A DNA stretch of 64,000 nt from Episyrphus balteatus (lineage: Eukaryota; Arthropoda; Insecta; Diptera; Syrphidae). The position numbers and the translations under genes are program-made. Of the stretch, positions 24,996 to 35,815 are shown one piece after another (the stretch's first letter is position 1; every line of letters begins with the position of its first letter). The stretch covers positions 8,200,874 through 8,264,873 of the forward strand of contig NC_079138.1 in assembly GCF_945859705.1 (NCBI RefSeq). The letters run 5' to 3'. The notes under the pieces are model-generated. The model searched no databases. It was not told the DNA's origin and saw nothing but the letters and a program-made list of their open reading frames with translations.

Positions 24996-25190
24996 ATGAT
25001 ACATTTTACCCACGGTTTTGACCTTGGGCCAATGGCATTTGTATGGGAACTTTTTTTTATTTTGTATTTTCTTTGTTTAGTTCCATCATTTGTTGTTATT
25101 TTCTATAATTCTGTTATGTCATCCACACCGGCAAGTAGAAATACTTCAACAATACCAACGACGGCGGGAAATAGTTATCAATTTATGTGA
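24996..25190 (+). CDS. Possible 64-residue single-pass membrane microprotein
   Basis: An ATG at 24996 with A at -3 opens a 64-codon frame ending in TGA at 25188-25190. The product has a short N-terminus with His, Asp and a G-F-D-L-G-P segment. A strongly hydrophobic stretch (about residues 13-38: Trp, Phe, Leu, Tyr, Val) is followed by a Ser/Thr-rich polar tail (41-60) ending in Phe-Met. This layout fits a small single-pass membrane protein. An in-frame ATG lies upstream at 24918, but its extension is Lys/Thr-rich and less protein-like. It sits inside the putative first intron of the larger gene, on the same strand. An AATAAA at about 25207 could serve as a polyadenylation signal. I do not recognise the protein. 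A T-rich chance frame can mimic a membrane segment, so this is a candidate only. Confidence 0.35.
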   Translation: MIHFTHGFDLGPMAFVWELFFILYFLCLVPSFVVIFYNSVMSSTPASRNTSTIPTTAGNSYQFM

Positions 25191-25363
25191 ACCTTGGAAG
25201 TAAGAAAAATAAATTGGCACAATCTACAACAGAGGAAGACATGGATATTTGTTTAAAATTATCTGTTTCGTTTTTTTTTTTTTAATGAAAAAAAAAAAAA
25301 AATAAAACTGAAAGTGGGGACATTGCAATTGGTGCCTCTTAATCATATAACAGGGGTCATATT

Positions 25364-25545
25364 AGCCCTGTTCCTTTGGGAGGTGGCAAAGTTCCACTAG
25401 TAGTTTACTAGCGATTTTCAATGGAACGCATTTTCAACGAATTCAATACAAATCGTAGCTAATCGGGAAGAAGAGCATGATGATAGTACTAGATTGATCA
25501 AAACATCTACTATTAGTAGACTAGCACCTCCAATGGAACAGGGCT
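25364..25545. mobile_element. Palindromic MITE, 182 bp
   Basis: AGCCCTGTTCCTTTGGGAGGTG-type left end (25364-25385) and CACCTCCAATGGAACAGGGCT right end (25525-25545) are inverted repeats with two mismatches. The arms continue with ACTAGTAGTTTACTAG against CTATTAGTAGACTAG. There is no coding capacity. The end sequence GTTCCTTTGG is shared with the nested element at 34431-34566, suggesting one family. Confidence 0.65.
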
Positions 25546-27058
25546 GTTTTTAAAATTTTGAAGTCATGGTTCGTTCCTGTCGGGAATTTTTTACTTCTTG
25601 GCGAAAACCACCTCAAGATTATGCAAAAAGGAAACAAAACTAGGAATTTATTGTCTAAAATTTGTTTAAATGTATAGGTACTTCTTGTATACTATCTGAA
25701 ATGTAAGTTTTTGGGTTTTTTTTTTTGGATTTTATTCAATTTTTTTTTACAAACTTGAATATACACAATATAATTTTTGATGGCATATTTATGACCACAA
25801 CCACAAGCTTTGAAGAATATCTGTAAGCTCTTTTATGAAATATTCTTAGGTGAAAAATCAAAATATGATCAATTTAAGCAAAAAAATAATTTTACTGGAG
25901 AATAACTGAAAGTGCAGATTTGTTGCAATCGCTTTGTTTTTTACGTGTGGAAGATTTTAATCATAATCGTTTGAGCCATAGATACGTCGAAAATGTGTAT
26001 ATGAGAGATATCTAAACGTTATAAACGAGATATTTAAATGATATTAAAACAAATCAATAACGTACAAAGTGCTGCCAATTCTTGTATTTTTTTTTCTCAA
26101 AATTATGATGAGACAACACACAAAAAAAAAACACTAGCCTGGGAAAACTCACAGTTTTTTTTTTTTTTTTTTTTGAAAACTGACTTCCGACCGGGTGTAA
26201 GATATAGGTAGAGGGCGTGCAAGACTTTTGATCTTCATTTGCATAAAATACAAATATAGGTACCTATTTCACGTCATTTATATCTACTCCTAATAGCTGT
26301 AGCTCAAAGTGGCTAACCTGCTGATGATATTCACATTGAACGACACGACGACGCGAGACTGACACCTGTGACCATGAGTAGTACGAGTACCTATTAAAAG
26401 GGGGAAATATGTGTGTGTACGTAGGGTTACTTCTATTATCATGGTGAAATATAAAAAAAAACAAAACCTTTGTTTTTTTTTACCCCTAAATAACGACACA
26501 ACAACGAATTATTTAGGTTAGATATCCAGAATTTTACCCCGCATTTGAATGAAATTTATAACTTCTTTGTACAGTTTGATAGTCGTCTTAGGCTACATAG
26601 TACCTACAATTGCGCCTGTTTGTTGAAAATGGACTACTTTCAAAATAAACATCCAGCTCGATGGAAGAAAATAAAAAGAAACTTAACACTTATTTGCATA
26701 TCCCTTTAATAATTGTGATTAAATTTAGAAGATAAGTGATTGGGTGGAAGGCTTCAAATATGATAAACTATTATTTTTAGACTTTATCATTGTATATTAT
26801 GGGGGATGTATCAACTTTTTATGTCTCCAACCTCTTTTTAATCGGTCTTTTACTTTTCTACATTGCGTTCAAATGTACAGTTTCGGGCGTGAAAGAAATA
26901 TTTGATGTTTAGCAATTTCAATTCTAACTTGCTTGCAGCTTAAACGATTTTTGATGTTCCTTACAAGAAGACCTTTATTAAAACAATATTATTATATTCG
27001 AGTTTCAGTTATCAGAGGAAGAATGGCATTAATAATATCTCGCTGTCCTTAGAATTTC
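25546..27058 (+). other. Putative intron 1, middle: no gene
   Basis: AT-rich, with T18 near 26157. The overlapping small frames at 26264-26499 on minus have no family resemblance. Confidence 0.4.
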
Positions 27059-27273
27059 GGGCGAGTTTATAAATGCAAATCTGCTGCAGTTCTATAAAAT
27101 GGAACTTCCATTTATCCAGCCAAGTAGGTACCTACTGTGTTGGAAAACTTATCGAAATTATTAGAACCTTTCTGAACGAGTATTAAACTAGTCAAAATTC
27201 ACTCGTAACTATAGCAATATTATCAATTCTCTTTTGCAGAACTGCTGCAGTCCTGCATTTATGAACTCGCCCT
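27059..27273. mobile_element. Palindromic MITE, 215 bp
   Basis: The left end GGGCGAGTTTATAAATGCA (27059) and the right end TGCATTTATGAACTCGCCC (27255-27273) are inverted repeats. The arms continue with CTGCTGCAGTTCT and AGAACTGCTGCAG. The arms are about 40 bases with a few mismatches, and a TTC triplet flanks both sides. Non-coding. Confidence 0.6.
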
Positions 27274-28594
27274 TCGTATTAAAAATCAAGCTGCAATTTT
27301 CTAAACATAGAATGAAAATTTTTTTTTTTTTATTTTAGTGCCCAGTTGCCACACCAAATTTCTTCAGTTGGCTTTGAACCAACTTAACATGTGCATCCTT
27401 CGCATATCGCATTCATTCCATGTCGATTTTTTATTAGATAATTTGCATGATGAACAATTTACTCTGAATTAACTAACAAAAGTAAGTTGTACCTATTACT
27501 CCTTCAATTTATTCTTATGCTTAACTTCTCTAAGTATAAATTTGTCAACACTTCAAATATATCATTTTATTGAATTTGAATTTCGTTTACCGTTTTTTTT
27601 TTTTTTTTTCTTATCGCATAGTTTCACATCTAAGAACCGTTAATATTTCGCGTTATTTTTAAACTGTTTGCACAAATGTGCTATAGATCGTTACTAAAGA
27701 GAATACCTTTTGGCCTTTCGGAGAATCTCAATCTACTGCACTTCAAACTTTTGGCCATGGGTAGTTTTATATATTATTTATATTTCATTGAAATACATAT
27801 GTAACAGAAGTACAGTATGCAAGCTGCGTATTGTGCAACTTTTTCCCATTTTCATTTTTTTTTCTTCCTGCAACAGGTAGGTACGTTGCGGGAAGAGTTT
27901 ATTTTTTTAATGTCCAAGGATGAAATACCCTCGAAGAAAACTGCTGCACATGTCATGACATGTATTTTTTTTTTTGTTCTGCTGAATAAATGAGAGTTGT
28001 TTTCATCGCTTCTGTTGATTAGAGGGGTGAAAGGTGCGCGCGTTTTTTTTTTGTATAAATATTCATTGTAAAAACTGTTGTCTAAGAAAAAGGGCAATGC
28101 TTCCATGCCACCCTTAAAATATAATTTATAACAGAAAGGAAAAAAAAATACAACAAGTGGCCGTTAATGTGCGTGAGAAAACAAGTAATTGACTTGGGGG
28201 TTTGTTTTTTTAGAAGTCCGAGTTAGTAACACAGTTCACGTGTCGTTTTGACTTTTTTGGCGCGAAGAACATTTTATGAGAAACTCCTAACTTATTTTAA
28301 ACTCCAATAATAATATACATACACAACACATGATGTATTAAGGTCTGTCTTAAATTATGCAAAAATGCATTTCAAGGGAAAGAAGATTAGGGCGAATTTC
28401 TCCAGTTTGTCAAACTTGAGACTAAGGGATGAGGAAAACATTGTTTTTTTCCTTTTAAAGAATGTAAATAAGTATATCAAAAGGAGGCAACTACTATGCA
28501 TTCAGTATTCAAAAGCAGTTTTGTTTAAAATTATTACCTAGGTATAACATATTAATTGAACATTTTAAAAATATTTTGTTTTCATTACTTTTAG
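27274..28594 (+). other. Putative intron 1, last part
   Basis: No gene seen. It ends with a T-rich tract and TTTTAG at 28589-28594, a good acceptor for the following coding exon. Confidence 0.5.
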
Positions 28595-28771
28595 GTTTCT
28601 GTGATATGCTCACTATGGAACTGCAGTCATCAGTGCATCTTCAGCACTTAAACCATGGATTACCAACACTGCAATCACACCAACATCACCATCATCATCA
28701 CAGTGGATTTATGCAATCATCGCACCATCATCAGCATCAAATTAATATGCACGATGAAAAATCAACAAAAG
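28595..28771 (+). CDS. Coding exon, His-rich N-terminal region of a probable transcription regulator
   Basis: The acceptor TTTTAG is at 28589-28594 and the donor AAAG before GTAAAT at 28772. The likely start is ATG at 28606 or, with the better context (A at -3, G at +4), 28615. The frame is also open to the acceptor, so an upstream coding exon in phase 1 is not excluded. The product begins M-L-T-M-E-L-Q and has a Leu/Gln segment, a run of six His, and a second His/Gln/Ser patch. It ends with acidic and basic residues (H-D-E-K-S-T-K). Such His/Gln-rich stretches are common in N-termini of insect nuclear regulators, which is an inference, not an identification. The exon is 177 bases, a multiple of three, and leaves one base to the next exon. 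Confidence 0.75.
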
Positions 28772-28969
28772 GTAAATTTTTTTTTTGATTTTTGATTTTT
28801 GGTATATTTAAGTTAAAAAATTGAACCAGACTTGTTGAATAGACAAAGATCACACAGAGGGAAAGAACAATTTTACAAGCTAGGTAGGTAAGACACGATA
28901 CAATGAGACCGATTGTGATATTACAAATTCTAGTGAGTTAAGAACCAACTAGTCCAACAACTCGTAGCT

Positions 28970-29350
28970 TCTTTTTTTATAATAATCGCGCATTAAAGGG
29001 ATTAATGTACAACTTAATATAGTGAACACAGTACGAGTTTTAGGAAAATAGGAAATAATTTGAAAGGAGATACCGATGAAGATTAGTTTTGAAGTTCTGA
29101 GTTTTGTAAATGGGATGGAAAGACAGAGGCGGGTAACGCGTTCCACATTCGTGTAGTGCGGCTAAATAATGAATCTCTGTATTGGACGGTACGTCCGAAA
29201 TTGGACTCGAGGGTAAACTGATAAGCATTCTTTGAAGCGCGAGTATTACTGTTGAATTGTTTCAGAGGAGGAATGCAACTAGCTATTTCATCGAAGAGAG
29301 TTTTTACGTCTTTTTTAACTAGATTAAGAAAGATTAAGAGAACCTTCATA
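28970..29350 (-). pseudogene. Non-LTR retrotransposon C-terminal fragment inside an intron
   Basis: Minus-strand frames give S-L-F-S-R-T-T-R-M-W-N-A-L-P-A-S-V-F-P, the typical post-RT end of CR1/jockey-like ORF2 proteins (R-T-x-x-x-W-N-x-L-P). It is preceded by K-D-V-K-T-L-F-D-E-I and followed, after a frame change, by F-x-x-N-L-H-R-Y-L-L and C-x-L-I-P-L. The RT itself is absent. It lies antisense to the host gene between two of its exons. Confidence 0.65.
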
Positions 29351-30579
29351 GAAGAATTCTTTTACTACACTGAATGTCTTTTATGATTCGTGAATCACAA
29401 TGTGACTACATATTTGACTGGAGAATTGTATTGACATTTTGAGGATGTCACATTTTAAGTAGGTACATATCACACCTATTTGATAAATTGATTCAAATCT
29501 TCGACTCGCGGGTCATAATAGAGTCCTAGTTTCTCGACTTAAATTTGCTATAAACGCTTTGATATAAGCTTCCTAAAGTTTATAGTCACTCACCACAAAC
29601 TGTCTTACCGATTGGAAAAAAGACAAGACAGCATGCTTATTTTTTTTTCTTTCTCAAAACTTTAAGTGCTTTCTAACAGCTTTGCTCTACCTATGGGAAA
29701 AATTTCCTTTTAAATGACTTTGTCTTGATGCCGCCAACAATTCTATTTTAGGGTGAATTTACCTACACTTACTTCCATTACCCATTTCCGTTTTACTGCT
29801 GCTGCTGCATGCAACAAAAGGACTTAAATGGAGTCGTTATTGTTATTCATTCATCGCTATTCTTATTCCTACTATTCATACATACATATGTAGGTTCCAG
29901 TACCAGCCATCCCTACCTACAATAAAATTCTAAAAATTTACTTCCATTTCGGAGAGGGTCCTCTCTGTCGTGGCTTGTATCCGTGTACGCTAGCCCTAGT
30001 AACTAAAGCTCATCCTCAAAGCAAACAGAGAAGAGAGAACAAAAAAAAAAAACAATCGTTTTGTGCGCAACCAAGCGTTTACTTTCCACTTTTCTAACCA
30101 TGAGTGTGTGGAGTTTCTGTTTTAGGGGGGAAATATCTCTTTGGTCCTCTTGATTTTATCTAAACTAACTCGGGTCTAATGATGCCACAAATGCAAATTG
30201 GTCGGTTTCCTAAAAAAAAACAACCTTTTGTAGCTTAGTTTTCTGGTGCTGGTGCTGATGCTGGTTGGTGTTGTTCTATGTTCTCCAAATAAAGCACACA
30301 CACTGCACTGCACATCATTGCATGCATCGACCCAATGCCACCACCGCTATCGCAAACCACCGAACCGCTATACACATTATTGTCAAGGAACAATTGTCCT
30401 GTTTTTTTGTTTTGTTTTTTGTTTTTTTTTTTTTATTTGATTTTGCGGTAGGAAATGTATCTACGATTTTCGTAAAAAGTCTGGCATAAGATTTTGTAGA
30501 TTTTGTTTTGCTAAAGATGTAAAATGCAGATAGAAAGGTTTATCTTGACTTGATTTTTTTTTGTTTTCGTATATTTTAG
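29351..30579 (+). other. Intron between coding exons, no other gene
   Basis: AT-rich with a locally GC-richer part (29.95-30.4 kb: GGTGCTGGTGCTGATGCTGG at 30245-30264 and CA-rich sequence). Small frames there overlap and look random. It ends with a T-rich tract and ATTTTAG at 30573-30579. Confidence 0.5.
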
Positions 30580-30687
30580 GTCACAAATTGGAAGGATATT
30601 GTGGAAGTAGCAGCGGAGGTGGTACGAATTTTTTGCCAACTTCTGCTGCAGAATGGATTTCTATAAATGAACATCAAAATAATGCAG
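30580..30687 (+). CDS. Coding exon of the same gene (Gly/Ser-rich then W-I-S-I segment)
   Basis: Acceptor ATTTTAG at 30573-30579 and donor GCAG before GTCAGT at 30688. Joining in phase 1 to the previous exon gives G-H-K-L-E-G-Y-C-G, a short Ser/Gly run, then T-N-F-L-P-T-S-A-A-E-W-I-S-I-N-E and N-N. Length 108 bases, a multiple of three. No stop occurs in this frame, while both other frames are closed or poor. The A-E-W-I-S-I part is the least repetitive piece of the protein and the best query for a homology search. Confidence 0.75.
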
Positions 30688-31157
30688 GTCAGTCTATTTT
30701 CTTCTTCTTTTGTTTTTATTCGGTATATTCAATATAATATTTCAATAGAATTTTGCGAATTGTGATGAGGTTTTATCACATATTTATTCGCCTATCTTAC
30801 ATAGTATTTCTTGCACACGATTATTCGGTGATGAGAAAAGCATTTCACACAGTAAAAAAAAGCGCAACCACTAATAACAAAATATGCCAACGCTATTTGG
30901 TAAAGAATATGCTTGCTTTTTCACTGTAAGTTCAAAATAATTAGCCTTTAAAGTTGACATGCCATGGGAATGTTGTTGTTCAAAAATTTTGAGCATGTTG
31001 CGACTTGCTTGCCAAAAATTGCACGTGTAGCCGGAAAACTTAATCTCCTTTATTGACATGCTAATAATATTTTTTTTTCTGTATAATTTTTGTTTTGTTC
31101 AATTTGGTTACACATTTATTTATTTTTCAACTAATTAACTGTTTTTATTCTTTCCAG

Positions 31158-31196
31158 AAGATTCTCACAGCTCTCAGGGAAGCATATCTGGTGATG
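31158..31196 (+). CDS. 39-base microexon of the same gene
   Basis: Acceptor TTTCCAG at 31151-31157 and donor GATG before GTAAGT at 31197. The donor matches the consensus fully. In phase 1 it continues E-D-S-H-S-S-Q-G-S-I-S-G-D and leaves one base. The polar Ser/Asp/Gly composition suits a flexible linker ahead of a folded domain encoded further downstream. No continuation exon was found in the remaining 32.8 kb of plus strand. Confidence 0.7.
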
Positions 31197-33090
31197 GTAA
31201 GTAAAATCTTAAAATTTTATAAATAGGTTACATTGAAGCTAACAACTCACATTCACATCCGATTTCTGCCAATCTCAAGTGTATCTAAGCTGAAAGACAA
31301 AACAGAAATCCTATATTTGTTATAAAAAATAAATAAATAACAAATAAAACTACTTTCTGCTTCACTTAAAGTTGCTCAAGTTAAATTCACTTCGGACTCA
31401 AGCAAAACGAAAAATAGCATAAGGTCATTCCACCCATTTTATATTATTATATCGGTACCTACCCTATTCTAGTTTTTAATTATTTGTCAATGTTGACGTT
31501 ACTCAAAATCACCCAAGGATTGTTGTATGATACAAAGTATATTAACCTCATACACCTCAAGTCGAAGTTTTAAACATAGTTCCTTTTTTTTTTATGATTT
31601 CTGGAAGACCGGTAGCAGCTTAGTAAATGAAAAAGCAAAAAACTTTCAATTCGAGGAACAACATACAGTGTGCAACATAATCGTGCCATGTTGGGTGCAA
31701 GTATGGCTTTATACAGCACACGAGACGTATGGAACAATTAAACATCCATCGAGAGGGACGTGTTGTCGTTGAAAAATGCACGCGCGCTCGCGGTATGAGT
31801 AGTTTAGAGTAGCAGCTATAAAAGAATAGACCCGTAAGTCAGATGTGCCCACCCAATACGAATCAACAAAATACCACCGTCCGTTCAAGATAACAACAAC
31901 ATCAACAACAACGACTTGACGCTGCACCAGAAGAGATAAATAAGACGAATAAAAGCCCACCACGATTAAATTGTTTCTCTTTACATAAGAGCAAAATGTA
32001 TCGCGAAGGGCTGCTTAGCTGAGGAATCTGATTTGTTGTAATTTTTTTTTTTCGAACGCTGCTGTTATAAATCCTTATATGTAGTCTTTTTTTTAGTCTT
32101 TATGGATATTGTCACAGTTAGAGTGCAGGCGTTTTCCTTTGGCAACTTAATGCAAACAAAAACAAGCGTCTTTAAAGGTAAGGTGATCAAAATAATAAAA
32201 CATCACAAACTCAATATGAATATCATTTCATCACCTGAATGGAAAGAAAAGCAAAGTAGCAGACATGAAAATTCGCATCTGTTCGTCAGACTCCTTTTTT
32301 TCCTGAAAATAATGATAAAACAACATTATAATGCACTTTAGAACTGGACAGAGAGAAAAAAACCTAAAGTAAAATCAAGTGGAAAAATTGATGTTTTTTA
32401 AAGTAATGATTTTCAGCGTTTTATATTTGTTTCTACTCTTTTTTTATCTGAACAATGTTTGAACAAGATGGTTAAGTTTAAGTCATTCTACATGAAACAC
32501 GCTTGTTTAAATTTAAAATAAAATGAATTCCCGTTTGACTAAAAAAAGATTGAGTGCAAAATTCATGACAGTGACAGCTGGTTCTTGCATTCATGTGACG
32601 ATTTCCAAAAGTTATAAAAATGTAGAATTACTTAAAAGTGGGTTAAGATTTTATAAAAATGTGTCAAAAATCTTGAAGCTTAATAAAAGCTTGTAGAGTA
32701 TTCTAAATGCTTAAGAAATTTAATGAATCAAACCAAGTTAAACAGCGCAAAGGTTTACAGATAAAAAAAAATATTTGTGTTCAAACTAGTGAAGTTAGGA
32801 GATTTTTTTTCAAACTCTGCGAACATTAGTTTAAAATAATTTTCTCATAAAAGTTTTGTGACTTATGAAGTGCTCCATTTTATAACTTTGTCATCTATTC
32901 AGAATTGTAGTAACTGCTTTCTAACAGTTTACTCACCATAAACAAAGCCTTGTGGCTTCAGGTCATAAGAAAAAAAAAAAAACTTGTTTTATTGTTAATT
33001 TTTATAAATATACACACATTTAACGAAATAACTATATGTATATTTCAAAGTCGAATTAAAAATATAAAGTGTCTTTGTCACAGAGATACC
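31197..33090 (+). other. Start of the very long intron: no gene
   Basis: AT-rich apart from 31.7-31.97 kb, which is GC-richer and contains the weak TATA-type promoter listed separately. Frames at 32102-32341 and 32950-33186 look like chance. Confidence 0.45.
31817..31845 (+). promoter_or_regulatory. Weak candidate TATA promoter in the long intron
   Basis: CTATAAAAG at 31816-31824 is followed by GTCAGA at 31838-31843, an initiator-like hexamer with A at 31841. The TATA to start distance (24 bases) is shorter than usual. The surroundings are GC-rich (GCACGCGCGCTCGCGG at about 31778). No coding exon follows closely. Confidence 0.2.
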
Positions 33091-33294
33091 CAAAGGAGAT
33101 GGGAAACTTCGTACGTTTTACCCCGCAAAACCCATTTGTTTATTTCGTGTTGTTGTAATCTCTTTTGTATTCGTGAATCAATGTGAAAAACACACACAGT
33201 GTAGCCACGGTGTTTTCACGCATACTTAGCCAAAAGTGTACGACACAGCTTGTAGGCAAACCAGTATGACGTCAGAAGTTTCCCATCTCCTTTG
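33091..33294. repeat. Perfect 20-base inverted repeat, 164-base spacer
   Basis: CAAAGGAGATGGGAAACTTC at 33091-33110 is exactly complementary to 33275-33294. The sequence outside and between the arms is not palindromic. It could be a foldback structure in the transcript or the worn ends of a small element. Confidence 0.5.
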
Positions 33295-34053
33295 TCAACA
33301 AATCATTAAGCGATCCGAATTGTCTAGTGTGTGCGGTTGATCGCAATCGAGCACTTCAGCCAGCACCTCCACGCATACGCGTGATGGTGACATAAATGGT
33401 TGCATATAGTGATGGGGTGAAGAAGGACGAAACATCAAACCACCTACTGGGCGTGCGATTGAAACAAGTAGATTGGTAGATAAGTGGTTCTGTGGCTCGG
33501 CCTAGTAACTAACAACGCATGGTAACGTATTCGTATACACACGCCTCGTCTGCGATTTCTAGCAAATAAGCGACGGTCAATGTAGAATATACCTGTTCGA
33601 AAAATTCCAAACGCACTTTAGCAGTCTCAGTCACTTTGTGGTTTAATCCAACACACTTAAAACTTCTCCAATTCTTGTATTCGTATACGGCAAAGTAATT
33701 CAATTTATAGGTGGTTATCTACATATATACACACGCATATCCTTTATATGATCGTTTTTAACTTGTATGTGGGTGGTTTGTTCGTGGTGCAAGAAATTTG
33801 AAAACTCTCAGCTAATAAATACCCAAAAAACAACATTATCAAAAAGTTCAAACACATAATTCAGTTGAAAGCTCATTTTATAATACCAAAGTCCAGCAGA
33901 GTACAGTAGACTATGGTACTCTTGTTATTGCACCAAATGTTATAGAGATTATTTATCAGTCTGTTTTGCGAATAGCAGAACTGAAATTCACACAGAATTC
34001 GAAAAAAAAAAAATTAAACCCACCATTCTTTAAGTATAGCTGAAGAGATTCTG
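33295..34053 (+). other. Long intron: no gene
   Basis: A GC-richer patch at 33.3-33.6 kb has no coding frame longer than about 60 codons that looks protein-like. Confidence 0.4.
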
Positions 34054-34914
34054 CACCGAAAAAAAACCAATATCAAATTAACATTTTTTAAATATCAGCC
34101 AAAAATGCTCTATAAAATGTGTTTTATGATAATTAAAATATTTAAACAATATTTTTATTATCAGGATGATATTTAAATATCACATTTTTGAAATTTTTTT
34201 TATATTTTATTATCAATTTTTCATATCAATTTCTCATTTCAAATTGTTGAAAAATAATTAATAAAAAATTCTTAATATGTACTAATTTAAAGACGCTTTG
34301 TGTTCGTTCGAAGTAAAAGTATGATTTACTAAGAAAATTTGATCGGCAATAAGATTTTACTTCACATAGTTTGGGAGAAAATAACAAAACAATTATATCA
34401 CCTATAATAGAGAAAATAATATCACCATTAGCTGCGTTCCTTTGGAAATATTTATCTACTTTTTAGTACTTAAAACTACTTTGAACTACTTTTGCTGTAT
34501 TGAAAAAGTATTTCAAAGCAGCTTTAAGTACTAAAAAGTAGATAAATATTTCCAAAGGAACGCAGCTATTATTATGTAGAGAATATTAGTAGGTAATGTT
34601 TTATTTGATTTTAAAGAAAAAAGAAAGAAAATACTTAAAATAATGGAAATAATAAAAAAGAAAAAGAAAGTAATATCATTATAATAAACTGAAACGTAAA
34701 ATCTAGTCAACATTGATATTTGTCAGAGTGAAATTTTCACTATCCAACTTAAATTAAAAAAATGTCAAAATGATATTTTAATTGTCAAAGTGAAATTTTC
34801 ACTATCCACCTAAAATTAAAAAACGTTGATATTTTAATTGTTGGACGACTTTTGTCACTCAAAAATGTTAATTTGATAGCTCTTCCTCTTATTATCAAAT
34901 TTTTCGTCGGCGTG
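34054..34914 (-). mobile_element. TA-type MITE (copy 2), carrying a nested MITE
   Basis: This is an inverted, diverged copy of the element at 57668-58333. Both share CACCGAAAA ends, AATATCA, AAAAATGCTCTATAAAA/TTTTATAGAGAATTTTT and TGATATTTAAATATCA segments in the same order when one is complemented. The outer ends here are mutated (the right end is interrupted near 34902-34914), and no clean TA flank is visible. The total includes a 136-base nested insertion. Confidence 0.65.
34431..34566. mobile_element. Nested palindromic MITE, 136 bp, TA duplication
   Basis: GCTGCGTTCCTTTGGAAATA at 34431 is complemented by TATTTCCAAAGGAACGCAGC ending at 34566. The arms continue through TTTATCTACTTTTTAGTACTTAAA and its complement, so nearly the whole element is a hairpin. 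TA flanks both sides (34429-34430, 34567-34568). The orthologous position in the 57.7 kb copy is uninterrupted, which defines the insertion. Confidence 0.8.
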
Positions 34915-34954
34915 TCACAGGCTATAGGAATTGATTGGTTTTCTTGTTATTTTC

Positions 34955-35535
34955 AAGGGGCAAGACCGCCATTTTATTGTTTAACTGTCTTAATAACCAA
35001 TCAAAAACATCATTTAATTAAAATAAAGTCTTTGTTCATTAAGTTTAATGTTTTTGCAGGAACTCTGTTATTATAATAAAAATAAAAAGTACTGCACAAA
35101 AGATAATACGTTTTGAAAAAACATCTAACAAAAAACGGTCTTGCCCCCCCCCCCCCCCCCCATATGGAGGTTAGACCGACCTATCAAATTCTGTTTCTTT
35201 CTGTAAAAATGGAATTTTTTTTTCCAATAATCAGACACACATGATATTTCTCCATCGGTTCCCATCTTTTATTATAAAAAAGAAAATGTTAAAATATTTA
35301 ATTATTCCACTTTCAAAAGTAAACATTATTTTTCACATAAAAGTTAACGATTTCATGAAAAAACACTTTAACGTATTTTTTTGTGGTTTCAACCATACTT
35401 GCTCATACCTACAAACATGATCTATCATACCAGAAGCCACTTATTTTATAATAAAAGTATGTCCAATTTTAATTTTTTTCATACAACATAGTACATAAAC
35501 GGTCTTGTCCCCATAGGTGGTCCTATCCCCACTTT
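34955..35535. repeat. Cluster of ACGGTCTTG motifs with a C18 tract
   Basis: GGGGCAAGACCG (about 34957), CGGTCTTGCCCC leading into 18 consecutive C (35144-35161) and ACGGTCTTGTCCCC (about 35499) form direct and inverted matches. Between them, AT-rich DNA mentions CCCCACTTTCCC near 35528. It looks like the debris of a TIR element rich in C runs. Confidence 0.4.
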
Positions 35536-35642
35536 CCCTATGTACCTAGCCTAGCTCGTTCCATTAAGGAACTTTTTTTAATAAAAATATTTGTCAAAGG
35601 TCCATTATACATAGGTAACATACTTGACATTAGACGAACTTA

Positions 35643-35815
35643 CTTTATTTTATTTTATTTTATTTTATTTTATTTTATTTTATTTTATTTTATTTTATTT
35701 TATTTTATTTTATTTTATTTTATTTTATTTTATTTTATTTTATTTTATTTTATTTTATTTTATTTCATTTTATTTTATTTTATTTTATTTTATTTTATTT
35801 TATTTTATTTTATTA
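35643..35815 (+). repeat. (TTTTA)n pentanucleotide microsatellite
   Basis: About 34 units of TTTTA with one variant (TTTCA at about 35763) and degeneration at the right end. The frame through it is an artefact of the repeat. Confidence 0.97.
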
